A stretch of DNA of 64,000 nt. It comes from CBDFHF01 sp965247565 (GTDB lineage: Bacteria > Pseudomonadota > Gammaproteobacteria > Methylococcales > Methylomonadaceae). Shown here piece by piece: positions 26,083 through 33,780 of the stretch. Position numbers and translations under genes: made by a program. Under the pieces are notes generated by a model. The model worked only from the letters and a program-made list of their open reading frames with translations, was not told the DNA's origin and made no database searches. The stretch spans positions 434,001-498,000 of the forward strand of contig CBDFHF010000001.1 of assembly GCA_965247565.1 (NCBI GenBank), written 5' to 3'. The stretch's first letter is position 1. Each line of letters starts with the position of its first letter.

Positions 26083-26955
26083 ATGTTAATACAGAGAATT
26101 ATAACTGCATCCATCCTTGCATCTTTAATCGCGTTGGCTGTATTCAAGTTGCCATCGGATTATTTTTCGGCGCTACTAGCTGCAATTACTCTTATGGCCG
26201 CCTGGGAATGGTGCCATCTCGCAAATTTTAAGTCAGTTATCAAAAGGGTAATTTTTTTTACGGTATTAATTATTCCTATGTTAGGCATCCACTTTTGGAC
26301 TCAAATCCTTGAGATAGCAGCAACACTTACGAATTGGCCGGAAATACGCGACTATTCTGGTATTCTGGAGTGGCTCATGGTGCCCCCCGTACTATTTTGG
26401 ATACTGGTTATGGTTTTAATCAGAAATACCCCGCAGGGAGTGTTAAATGTGGAATTACAACCCCGCTATAAAGCCTTGATAGGGTGGGGAGTATTATTAT
26501 CATGTTGGCTATTTTTAACTAGAATGAGAGTTTTCTACGGATCGGAGATGACAATGTATTTTTTGATTCTAATCTGGGTTGCCGACATCGCTGCCTATTT
26601 TGCTGGGAAAAAATATGGCAAAATCAAGCTGGCTCCAGAAATTAGCCCAGGAAAAACTACCGCAGGTATGTATGGAGCATTGTTCTCTGCAATAATTTGC
26701 GGGCTGGTTCTGAGCTTGATTTATGGATTCCCGTTAATGATTGCATCGGATTTTGTATTGTTATCTGCTCTGACGGTATTAATTTCCATCTATGGGGATC
26801 TATTTTTTAGTGCTGCAAAACGCCGGCGGGGTGTAAAAGACAGTGGCTCACTTCTGCCTGGGCATGGTGGAGTGCTAGATAGAATTGACAGTATTATTGC
26901 CGCGACACCATTTTTCTATGCAGGTATATTTCTAATTTATAAGGCTGTTTTATGA
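26083..26955 (+). CDS. cdsA: Phosphatidate cytidylyltransferase (CDP-diglyceride synthase)
   Basis: 290 residues. It makes CDP-diacylglycerol, the branch point for membrane phospholipids. About eight hydrophobic segments lie across the length. The CdsA signature is near the end: SAAKRRRGVKDSGSLLPGHGGVLDRIDS in sense, followed by a last membrane segment. DIAAYFAGKKYGKIKLAPEISPGKT is the second conserved block near residue 165. Its stop overlaps the dxr ATG (ATGA). Confidence 0.97.
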   Translation: MLIQRIITASILASLIALAVFKLPSDYFSALLAAITLMAAWEWCHLANFKSVIKRVIFFTVLIIPMLGIHFWTQILEIAATLTNWPEIRDYSGILEWLMVPPVLFWILVMVLIRNTPQGVLNVELQPRYKALIGWGVLLSCWLFLTRMRVFYGSEMTMYFLILIWVADIAAYFAGKKYGKIKLAPEISPGKTTAGMYGALFSAIICGLVLSLIYGFPLMIASDFVLLSALTVLISIYGDLFFSAAKRRRGVKDSGSLLPGHGGVLDRIDSIIAATPFFYAGIFLIYKAVL

Positions 26956-28136
26956 AGGGAATCTGCATTCTTGGTGCAACAGGCTCTATTGGTGTAAGCA
27001 CTTTAGACGTTGTAGCTAGACACCCTAGCCTATATAAGGTTGTTGCCTTAACGGCCAATACCAATATTGACGCTTTATATGAGCAGTGTTTGAAGCACCA
27101 TCCTGCTTATGCCGTGGTTGTCAATGAGCAAAAAGCGGAAGAATTTAAAGCCAAGCTTAATCAGTCCAAATTATCAAATATTCAGGTTTTGTCAGGCACA
27201 GTTGCTTTAGAAACTGTGGCAACTTTAACTGAAGTTGATTCAGTTATGGCAGCTATCGTTGGTGCAGCAGGGTTATTACCAAGTCTTGCAGCAGCAAAAG
27301 CAGGTAAAACCGTGTTGTTGGCTAATAAAGAAGCCTTGGTGATGTCTGGTGATATTTTTATGCAGGCCGTTTCGGAGTCTGGGGCACAACTGTTGCCGAT
27401 TGATAGTGAGCATAATGCCATTTTTCAATGCATGCCTGCCGGCTATAAAACCGGCATGCAAGCAAAAGAGGCTAGGCGTATTTTGTTGACGGCATCGGGC
27501 GGCCCTTTTAGAGAAATGCCTTTGGATCAATTGTCTAAGGTTACCCCAGCCCAAGCTGTGGCCCATCCCAATTGGGACATGGGCCGGAAAATTTCGGTAG
27601 ATTCCGCTACGATGATGAATAAAGGCCTAGAAATGATAGAAGCCTGTCTATTATTCAATATGTCGCCGGATAAAATTCAAGTGGTAATTCATCCGCAAAG
27701 TGTTATACATTCCATGGTTGATTATGTTGATGGCACTGTGCTTGCTCAGATGGGCAATCCCGATATGCGTGTTCCTATAGCGCATTCTATGGCTTGGCCG
27801 GATCGCTTTGATTCCGGTGTTGAACCCTTGAATATTTTTAATGTCAGACGTATGGATTTTGAAGAGCCTGATCTTGAGCGTTTTCCCTGTTTGCGGCTGG
27901 CTTTTGAGGCGATTTATGCAGGTGGCATCATGCCAACTGTACTTAATGCCGCGAACGAAATCGCTGTTGATGCTTTCTTAAACGAGCGGGTGCGGTTTAC
28001 CGATATTCCTATTGTTATAGAGCAGTGCATGAAAAAATTTATGGTAAAGCCAGCGAATACCTTAGAAGTTATATTAGAAGTCGATCAACAAGCAAGAATA
28101 GTTTCGACGCAGATTATTGAAGAGCTCAGCCATTAA
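26952..28136 (+). CDS. dxr: 1-deoxy-D-xylulose 5-phosphate reductoisomerase
   Basis: 394 residues. It converts DXP to MEP in isoprenoid synthesis, using NADPH. The nucleotide site CILGATGSIGVSTLDVV lies at residues 5-21. LLANKEALVMSGDIF (near 122), LPIDSEHNAIFQC (near 146) and the flexible loop VAHPNWDMGRKISVDSATMMNKGLE in sense (about 200-225) carry the metal and substrate ligands. Its ATG overlaps the cdsA stop and its stop overlaps the rseP ATG (TAATG), so all three are tightly coupled. Its product feeds UppS two genes upstream. Confidence 0.98.
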   Translation: MKGICILGATGSIGVSTLDVVARHPSLYKVVALTANTNIDALYEQCLKHHPAYAVVVNEQKAEEFKAKLNQSKLSNIQVLSGTVALETVATLTEVDSVMAAIVGAAGLLPSLAAAKAGKTVLLANKEALVMSGDIFMQAVSESGAQLLPIDSEHNAIFQCMPAGYKTGMQAKEARRILLTASGGPFREMPLDQLSKVTPAQAVAHPNWDMGRKISVDSATMMNKGLEMIEACLLFNMSPDKIQVVIHPQSVIHSMVDYVDGTVLAQMGNPDMRVPIAHSMAWPDRFDSGVEPLNIFNVRRMDFEEPDLERFPCLRLAFEAIYAGGIMPTVLNAANEIAVDAFLNERVRFTDIPIVIEQCMKKFMVKPANTLEVILEVDQQARIVSTQIIEELSH

Positions 28137-29497
28137 TGGATGTTATACATACGCTATTTTACTTTATTGTCTCCATCGGCATTCTGGTTTCATTTCATGA
28201 GTTCGGTCATTTTTGGGTGGCGCGAAGAGTAGGCGTAAAAGTACTGCGATTTTCTATTGGTTTCGGTAAGGTACTTTGGTCACGCCGGAAACAAGCTGGA
28301 GCGACAGAGTATGTGCTATCAGCTATTCCTTTAGGTGGCTATGTCAAAATGGTAGATGAACGCGAAGGTGAAGTTAAACCGGAAGACTTGCCTTATGCCT
28401 TTAATCGCCAGTCTTTATTAGCCCGTGTAGCAATCGTCGCTGCCGGTCCTATTTTTAATCTCATTCTCGCCGTAACTTTGTTTTGGAGTGTTTTGGTCTT
28501 AGGAGAGCAAGGCATAAAGCCTATACTCGGACAAGTTGAGCAGGGTTCTATTGCGGCTAAAGCCGGATTTGTTGAAGGCGAACAAATACTTTCAGTTAAT
28601 GATAAGTTAACACCTACTTGGACTGAAGCGATAAGCGTCTTGGTTGCAGCAGCAATCGATGGTGAACAAGAGATTAGGGTTGATGTAAAAACCTTTAATG
28701 ACCAACAGACCACAAAAGTCTTAAGCTTTTCAGAAGAAGATACCGAAAATCCTGAGGTATTGTATCAACGTCTTGGATTTAAACCGTGGTCACCCAAATT
28801 AAAACCGGTGATCGGACAAGTGTTACCTGAAAGTGCAGCTTTGGCAGCAGGTTTAAAATCCGGTGATTTAATTATAAGTGCCGATGATCAGGCCATAGTG
28901 GAATGGATGCAATGGGTTGAATACGTAAAATCGCATCCTGGCAAGCCTATAAAGCTGGTTGTCGAGCGAGATGGAGTGCAAACGTCTTCAGTCATTACCC
29001 CGAGCAGTATTGAGTTAGAAAACAAAACCGAAGGAAAAATTGGTGCTTCGGTAAAAGTACCTGAAGATTTAATGAAATCCATGGTTGTTGAATATTCAAT
29101 GTCACCTTTAGCAGCTATACCTGCCGCATTTTCAACAACTTATGATTATTCTACCGCCACATTAAAAATGATGGGGAAAATGCTAATTGGTAAAGCTTCT
29201 GTGGAAAATTTAAGTGGGCCAATTAGCATCGCACAGTACGCCGGGCAATCCGCAAGTTTAGGGCTGGTACATTTTTTAAAATTTATGGCGCTAGTCAGCG
29301 TGAGTTTAGGCATTTTAAATTTACTACCGATTCCTGTTTTGGACGGCGGACACTTAATGTTTTTCGCCATAGAAGCGCTTAAAGGTAGCCCGGTTTCTGA
29401 AAAGATTCAGCAGTTTTTTCAACAAGTTGGTATTGCTGTATTGATGTCCTTGATGGTTTTAGCCATGTTTTTGGATGTTGAAAGACTATTTCAATAA
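28136..29497 (+). CDS. rseP: Site-2 intramembrane zinc protease RseP
   Basis: 453 residues. It cuts the anti-sigma factor in the sigma-E envelope stress response. The zinc motif HEFGH (near residues 21-25) lies in the first membrane segment. The second catalytic motif LNLLPIPVLDGGH is near 393-405 in the third. Two PDZ domains fill about residues 125-310, in the periplasm. A final membrane segment follows. The gene ends the cds-dxr-rseP block. The usual next gene, bamA, is not here. A DsbC-like gene follows instead, after about 100 bases. Confidence 0.96.
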   Translation: MDVIHTLFYFIVSIGILVSFHEFGHFWVARRVGVKVLRFSIGFGKVLWSRRKQAGATEYVLSAIPLGGYVKMVDEREGEVKPEDLPYAFNRQSLLARVAIVAAGPIFNLILAVTLFWSVLVLGEQGIKPILGQVEQGSIAAKAGFVEGEQILSVNDKLTPTWTEAISVLVAAAIDGEQEIRVDVKTFNDQQTTKVLSFSEEDTENPEVLYQRLGFKPWSPKLKPVIGQVLPESAALAAGLKSGDLIISADDQAIVEWMQWVEYVKSHPGKPIKLVVERDGVQTSSVITPSSIELENKTEGKIGASVKVPEDLMKSMVVEYSMSPLAAIPAAFSTTYDYSTATLKMMGKMLIGKASVENLSGPISIAQYAGQSASLGLVHFLKFMALVSVSLGILNLLPIPVLDGGHLMFFAIEALKGSPVSEKIQQFFQQVGIAVLMSLMVLAMFLDVERLFQ

Positions 29498-29599
29498 TGT
29501 CCGCGACTAGTTTCGTTCATTAGTAAAGATTAGATAAACACTGTCTGTTTGTTTTATGACAGCAAAACATTAGTTTTATTTTGAGAGAGATGTAAAGTA

Positions 29600-30322
29600 A
29601 TGAGCAAAACAATTAAAATCGCAGCATTATCCTTGTTGGGTTTTTATGGAGCTACGGCGAGCGCTGATGAAAATGCAGTTCGTCAGGCACTAACTAAATC
29701 AATGCCCTCCATGAAAATAGATTCAGTCAAACCATCAGAAGTTAAAGGACTTTATGAAGTGATGGTCGGTGCTAATATCTTTTATGCTTCCGATGATGGT
29801 AAATATTTGCTGCAAGGCCGCTTGGTTGATATTGCTGCCCGCAAAGATCTGACTGAAGAAAAGTTAGGGGCAGGGCGCAAGTTAGCTTTAGAAAAAATTA
29901 GTGAAGATAAGATGATTGTTTTCAAGCCTAAAATTAGCAAATATAAAGTCGCTATTTTTACTGATATCGATTGCGGTTACTGCCGAAAATTGCATTCAGA
30001 GCTCGATAGCTATTTGGCGCAAGGTATTACTATTCAATATCTGTTCTTTCCGAGAGCGGGCAAGCCCTCTGAGTCTTACGATAAAGCCGTATCAGTTTGG
30101 TGTGCTGATGACCGGAAAGCCGCGCTCACCGCTGCTAAAAAAGGCGAAAATCCTAAGCCTAAAACCTGCACTAATCCTGTCGATGAGCACATGAAGCTAG
30201 CTGAAGAGTTCGATGTTAAGGGTACGCCGATGATAGTTACTGAGAAAGGCAGTGTTTATCCTGGCTACTTACCGGCAGCGCAACTGCGTGAAGCTTTAGA
30301 GTCTGAGCAAACTGGAAAGTAA
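29600..30322 (+). CDS. dsbC: Thiol:disulfide interchange protein of the DsbC family
   Basis: 240 residues. A signal peptide covers about residues 1-22. A short N-terminal dimerisation domain (about 23-80) and linker helix precede a thioredoxin-fold domain with active site CGYC (C125 and C128) and cis-Pro in TGTP-type GTPM at 210. A second cysteine pair, C168 and C190, matches the structural disulfide of DsbC. The protein should isomerise wrong disulfides in the periplasm and be kept reduced by DsbD, which is not in this window. AGAGAGAT precedes the start. Confidence 0.9.
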   Translation: MSKTIKIAALSLLGFYGATASADENAVRQALTKSMPSMKIDSVKPSEVKGLYEVMVGANIFYASDDGKYLLQGRLVDIAARKDLTEEKLGAGRKLALEKISEDKMIVFKPKISKYKVAIFTDIDCGYCRKLHSELDSYLAQGITIQYLFFPRAGKPSESYDKAVSVWCADDRKAALTAAKKGENPKPKTCTNPVDEHMKLAEEFDVKGTPMIVTEKGSVYPGYLPAAQLREALESEQTGK

Positions 30323-30370
30323 TCACTATTCGAATAGAATCTCCTAAAACCTTGGACAAGGCGGGGTATT

Positions 30371-30399
30371 AAAAAGATCGGGCTATTTATTAGCCCGAT
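30371..30399 (-). terminator. Intrinsic terminator of acs, built over its stop codon
   Basis: On the minus strand ATCGGGCTA (30391-30399) pairs perfectly with TAGCCCGAT (30377-30385) around a 5-base loop, then C and five T follow. The TAG of the second arm is the acs stop codon, so the first arm encodes the last residues of Acs. Confidence 0.85.
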
Positions 30400-32314
30400 T
30401 AGCGATAATCTCGGAGACAACGGAGGGATCTGCCAGCGTTGAAGTATCTCCCAAGCTATCAATCTCATTGGCGGCCACTTTGCGCAAAATCCGACGCATG
30501 ATTTTTCCTGAGCGGGTTTTGGGCAGCCCGATTGCCCATTGAATAATGTCAGGATTAGCAATAGCGCTAATTTCTTTTTTAACTAAATCGATCAGTTCTT
30601 TCTTAAGTTGATCAGATGGTTGTACACCAACATTTACAGTCACATACGCGTAAACTCCCTGGCCTTTAATGTCATGCGGATAGCCAACAACCGCGGCTTC
30701 GGCGACATCGTGATGTAACACCAGGGCGCTTTCGATTTCGGCAGTACCTAATCTATGCCCTGAAACATTGAGCACATCATCAACACGACCGGTAATCCAG
30801 TAATAGCCATCACTATCACGGCGGGCACCATCTCCCGGGAAATAATAGCCGGGATAGTTTTTAAAATAGGTATCGATAAAACGTTGATGATCACCATAGA
30901 TAGTACGGGCCTGACCTGGCCAGGAACGGCTGATGACTAAAATACCTTCGGCTTCGTCGGTAATGATTTGCCCAGTGTTGTCCATAATTTCTGGGATGAT
31001 GCCGAAGAACGGTTTAGTTGCCGAACCGGGCTTTAGATCAGTGCTACCTGGTAGTGGTGTAATTAGAATCCCGCCGGTTTCTGTTTGCCACCAAGTATCC
31101 ACAATCGGGCAGCGATCATCACCAACTGTATGGTAATACCATTCCCAAGCTTCTGGATTGATAGGCTCGCCAACACTGCCCAGAATACGCAAGCTTTGGC
31201 GAGATGATTGTGTAACAAAGTCATTACCTTGCGCCATTAATGAACGAATCAATGTCGGTGCAGTGTAAAAAATATTGACCTGATGCTTGTCGATAATTTT
31301 CCAGCATCGATCTGCCTCAGGGTAGGTAGGCACACCTTCAAATATTAGGGTAGTGGCACCATTGCACAGTGGGCCATAAATCATATACGAATGACCGGTA
31401 ATCCAACCAATATCGGCGGTACACCAATAGATATCGCCATCATGATAGTCAAATACGTATTTATGAGTCATGGCGGCATACAGCAGATAACCGCCGGTCG
31501 TGTGTAACACCCCCTTAGGTTTACCGGTAGAGCCCGATGTGTACAAGATAAACAGTGGATCCTCTGCATCCATCAGCTCAGCTGGGCAATCGCTAGACAC
31601 TTCTGTCATGGCTTGGTGGTACCAGATATCACGTTGCTCATACCAGTCAATTGGTGCCTCGGTATTTTTGATAACGATGACTTTTTGCAAATTGGGGCAA
31701 TGTTCGGCGGCAATATCAACATTACTTTTTATCGGGGTGATTTTCCCCCCGCGATTATTTTCATCGGCACAAACCAGAAATCGGCAATCAGCATCTAGAA
31801 TCCGGTCTTTTAACGCCTCGGCAGAAAAACCGCCAAATACGATGGAATGAACTGCGCCAATACGTGTGCAGGCCAACATGACTGTGGCTGCTTCAGCAAT
31901 CATTGGCAGATAAATGCATACCCGATCGCCTTTTTTTACACCCAAACTTTTTAGAACGTTGGCGAATTTGCAAACTTGTTCATGCAGTTCCCGATAGGTG
32001 ATTGTTTTATCTTTGTGAGGATCGTCACCCTCCCAAATGATAGCCACTTGCTCGCCGCGTTTTTCAAGATGACGATCCACGCAATTGACGCTAACGTTCA
32101 ATTTGCCGCCTGCAAACCAACGCATATGACCTTCATTAAAATTGACGTCCATGACTGTGTGCCAACGTTGGTCCCACAATAAAAATTTTTCAGCCTGTTC
32201 AGCCCAAAATATATCAGGCTCAACTATAGAACGCTGATACATGTCTTGGTAAGTGTCAGCTTTGATTAAAGCCTGAGACGCTATCTCTGGTTTTACAGAA
32301 TAAATTTTAGACAT
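30383..32314 (-). CDS. acs: Acetyl-CoA synthetase (AMP-forming)
   Basis: 643 residues, the typical Acs length. It activates acetate to acetyl-CoA by way of acetyl-AMP. The P-loop YTSGSTGKPKGVLHT is near residue 263. WWQTETGGILITPLPG is near 413, and YYFPGDGARRDSDGYYWITGRVDDVLNVSGHRL near 490-520 covers the hinge and adenylate site. The C-terminal PKTRSGKIMRRILRK near 600-615 holds the lysine that is acetylated to switch the enzyme off. It is expressed alone: a promoter lies about 30-50 bases upstream, and a terminator overlaps its stop codon. Confidence 0.97.
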   Translation of the reverse strand: MSKIYSVKPEIASQALIKADTYQDMYQRSIVEPDIFWAEQAEKFLLWDQRWHTVMDVNFNEGHMRWFAGGKLNVSVNCVDRHLEKRGEQVAIIWEGDDPHKDKTITYRELHEQVCKFANVLKSLGVKKGDRVCIYLPMIAEAATVMLACTRIGAVHSIVFGGFSAEALKDRILDADCRFLVCADENNRGGKITPIKSNVDIAAEHCPNLQKVIVIKNTEAPIDWYEQRDIWYHQAMTEVSSDCPAELMDAEDPLFILYTSGSTGKPKGVLHTTGGYLLYAAMTHKYVFDYHDGDIYWCTADIGWITGHSYMIYGPLCNGATTLIFEGVPTYPEADRCWKIIDKHQVNIFYTAPTLIRSLMAQGNDFVTQSSRQSLRILGSVGEPINPEAWEWYYHTVGDDRCPIVDTWWQTETGGILITPLPGSTDLKPGSATKPFFGIIPEIMDNTGQIITDEAEGILVISRSWPGQARTIYGDHQRFIDTYFKNYPGYYFPGDGARRDSDGYYWITGRVDDVLNVSGHRLGTAEIESALVLHHDVAEAAVVGYPHDIKGQGVYAYVTVNVGVQPSDQLKKELIDLVKKEISAIANPDIIQWAIGLPKTRSGKIMRRILRKVAANEIDSLGDTSTLADPSVVSEIIANRANK

Positions 32315-32693
32315 GCTTTAATCCTTGGATCTATTTATTAGAATAAATCATTGGTATATAGTCTCAAAAGCGTTACACCCCAGTAAATACTTAACATGTT
32401 TGTGTGGAGTAATTTAAATTAACGAGCAAGCCTTGAAAAATATATGTGGAACCTTGCAAGTAAACACATCAATTGTATGCTGTGGGATTAAAAAAGGTGG
32501 TGTGGGTTTTGTTCTTTCGGGCTTTGCCCTAAACTAATACGATTATAATTAAGTAGCTTGATTCTGCTAATGCCAGAGAATTTTAAACATTAAACTTGAG
32601 TCTAAGACTTGAGTTGTTAACGCGGTTTATAAAATTATCCATGTCAAATTGGGCGGCAGGGAGACAATTAAGCCTCAGTTTCCCGCTTAAAAG
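32315..32693. other. Intergenic region between fdsD and acs
   Basis: 379 bases on the 3' side of the fds operon and upstream of acs. It contains the acs promoter candidate (32340-32367) and a small GGGC-TTT-GCCC hairpin at 32519-32530 without a T run on either side. I find no convincing terminator for the fds operon and no gene. Confidence 0.45.
32340..32367 (-). promoter_or_regulatory. Candidate sigma-70 promoter of acs
   Basis: Minus strand TTGAGA (32362-32367), 16 bases, TATTCT (32340-32345). It lies close to the acs start, leaving a leader of about 20 bases. Both boxes deviate from consensus, so this is tentative. Confidence 0.35.
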
Positions 32694-32903
32694 TCAACCC
32701 AGTTTATGTACGGCAGCTTTAGCAAGTTCACTCAATGCTGAGCCATCTTCTTGACAGTAATCAATAATTGCTTTTCGCATTCTAGGATCCCAAGAGCGCA
32801 AGATGTGTTGTTTTACGCCTTCACTAGCAAGTTCCTTATCGCTTTCTGAATTAAAAAAATCACTTATATCATTAGCCATTTTGATAAGTCTGTCAGTTTT
32901 CAT
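32694..32903 (-). CDS. fdsD: Formate dehydrogenase delta subunit FdsD
   Basis: 69 residues. The sequence RLIKMANDISDFFNSES, then HILRSWDPRMRKAIIDY, is the family pattern of NAD-dependent formate dehydrogenase delta subunits. FdsD is a small chaperone-like subunit needed for active enzyme in related systems. It is the last gene of the fdsG-fdsB-fdsA-fdhD-fdsD operon, 16 bases after fdhD. Confidence 0.93.
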   Translation of the reverse strand: MKTDRLIKMANDISDFFNSESDKELASEGVKQHILRSWDPRMRKAIIDYCQEDGSALSELAKAAVHKLG

Positions 32904-32919
32904 AGTGCAGTATTAGGTA

Positions 32920-33780
32920 TTATTTAATTGATGTGGTGGTATGAGTCAATCGTTGCGGATGGCTGTAAACGACATGTTGATTGTCTCGGGCAAAACCAAT
33001 TAAGGTTAATCCCGCTTCGTTGGCTAAACGAATCGCCAACCCAGTGGGTGCTGAAATAGCAGCGAGTAAAGAAATACCTACCCAAGCTGTTTTCTGGACC
33101 ATTTCATAGCTGGCGCGACTGGTTACAATAACGAAACCAGAGGATAAGTCTTTACCGGTGCGCAATAAAAATCCTATCAATTTGTCTAGCGCGTTATGGC
33201 GACCCACGTCTTCCCGCAATTCTATGATGCCCTGTCCAGGCAACGCCCATGCGGCAGCATGAACTGAGCCGGTTAGTTGATTTAAGGTTTGGTGTTGCTT
33301 GATACCCATTAAAGCGGAGCTTAAATCATCGGCTGAGAGCGTCAAACCATTACTGACAGAATTAGGTTGGCGTATGGCTTGTTGCAGGCTGCTCGCTCCG
33401 CATAAGCCGCACCCAGTGCGCCCAGTTAAATTGCGGCCTTTATCAGCCATGCACTGAGCGCGGAAGTCAGGGATTTTTATTTGGATTTCTATGCCATTTG
33501 CGCGGTTATAAACTTTTGCACATAGCAATTCTCGGGGATTTTTAATGATCCCCTCAGTCACACTAAAGCCCAGCGCAAAATCTTCTAAATTGGTCGGTGT
33601 GGCTAACATAACCACATGAGGAATGCCGTTATAAACTAGAGAAATAGGCACTTCTTCGGCGACAAAATCGTACTGCTGCGACCGAATCCCATTTTGCCAG
33701 CGCTCAACTGTACTTTGTTGGTAACTAGGCCAGCCTAAATCCGATGGTAACGATTGCATAGCTGCATTATCGTCAGCCAT
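32920..33780 (-). CDS. fdhD: Formate dehydrogenase sulfurtransferase FdhD
   Basis: 286 residues. FdhD passes sulfur from a cysteine desulfurase to the molybdenum cofactor, which formate dehydrogenase needs. The CxxC sulfur-carrying motif is at C124 and C127 in TGRTGCGLCGA. Other conserved blocks are LEDFALGFSVTEGII (about 65-79), SVHAAAWALPGQGIIELREDVGRHNALDKLIG in sense (about 165-200) and VTSRASYEMVQKTA (near 215). Its start overlaps the end of fdsA by eight bases, so it is made together with its client. Confidence 0.96.
   Translation of the reverse strand: MADDNAAMQSLPSDLGWPSYQQSTVERWQNGIRSQQYDFVAEEVPISLVYNGIPHVVMLATPTNLEDFALGFSVTEGIIKNPRELLCAKVYNRANGIEIQIKIPDFRAQCMADKGRNLTGRTGCGLCGASSLQQAIRQPNSVSNGLTLSADDLSSALMGIKQHQTLNQLTGSVHAAAWALPGQGIIELREDVGRHNALDKLIGFLLRTGKDLSSGFVIVTSRASYEMVQKTAWVGISLLAAISAPTGLAIRLANEAGLTLIGFARDNQHVVYSHPQRLTHTTTSIK

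Noticed and set aside
32519..32530. GGGC-TTT-GCCC hairpin as terminator of the fds operon
   Set aside because: The stem is only four pairs with a three-base loop and has no T run on the minus strand. It lies 165 bases after fdsD.
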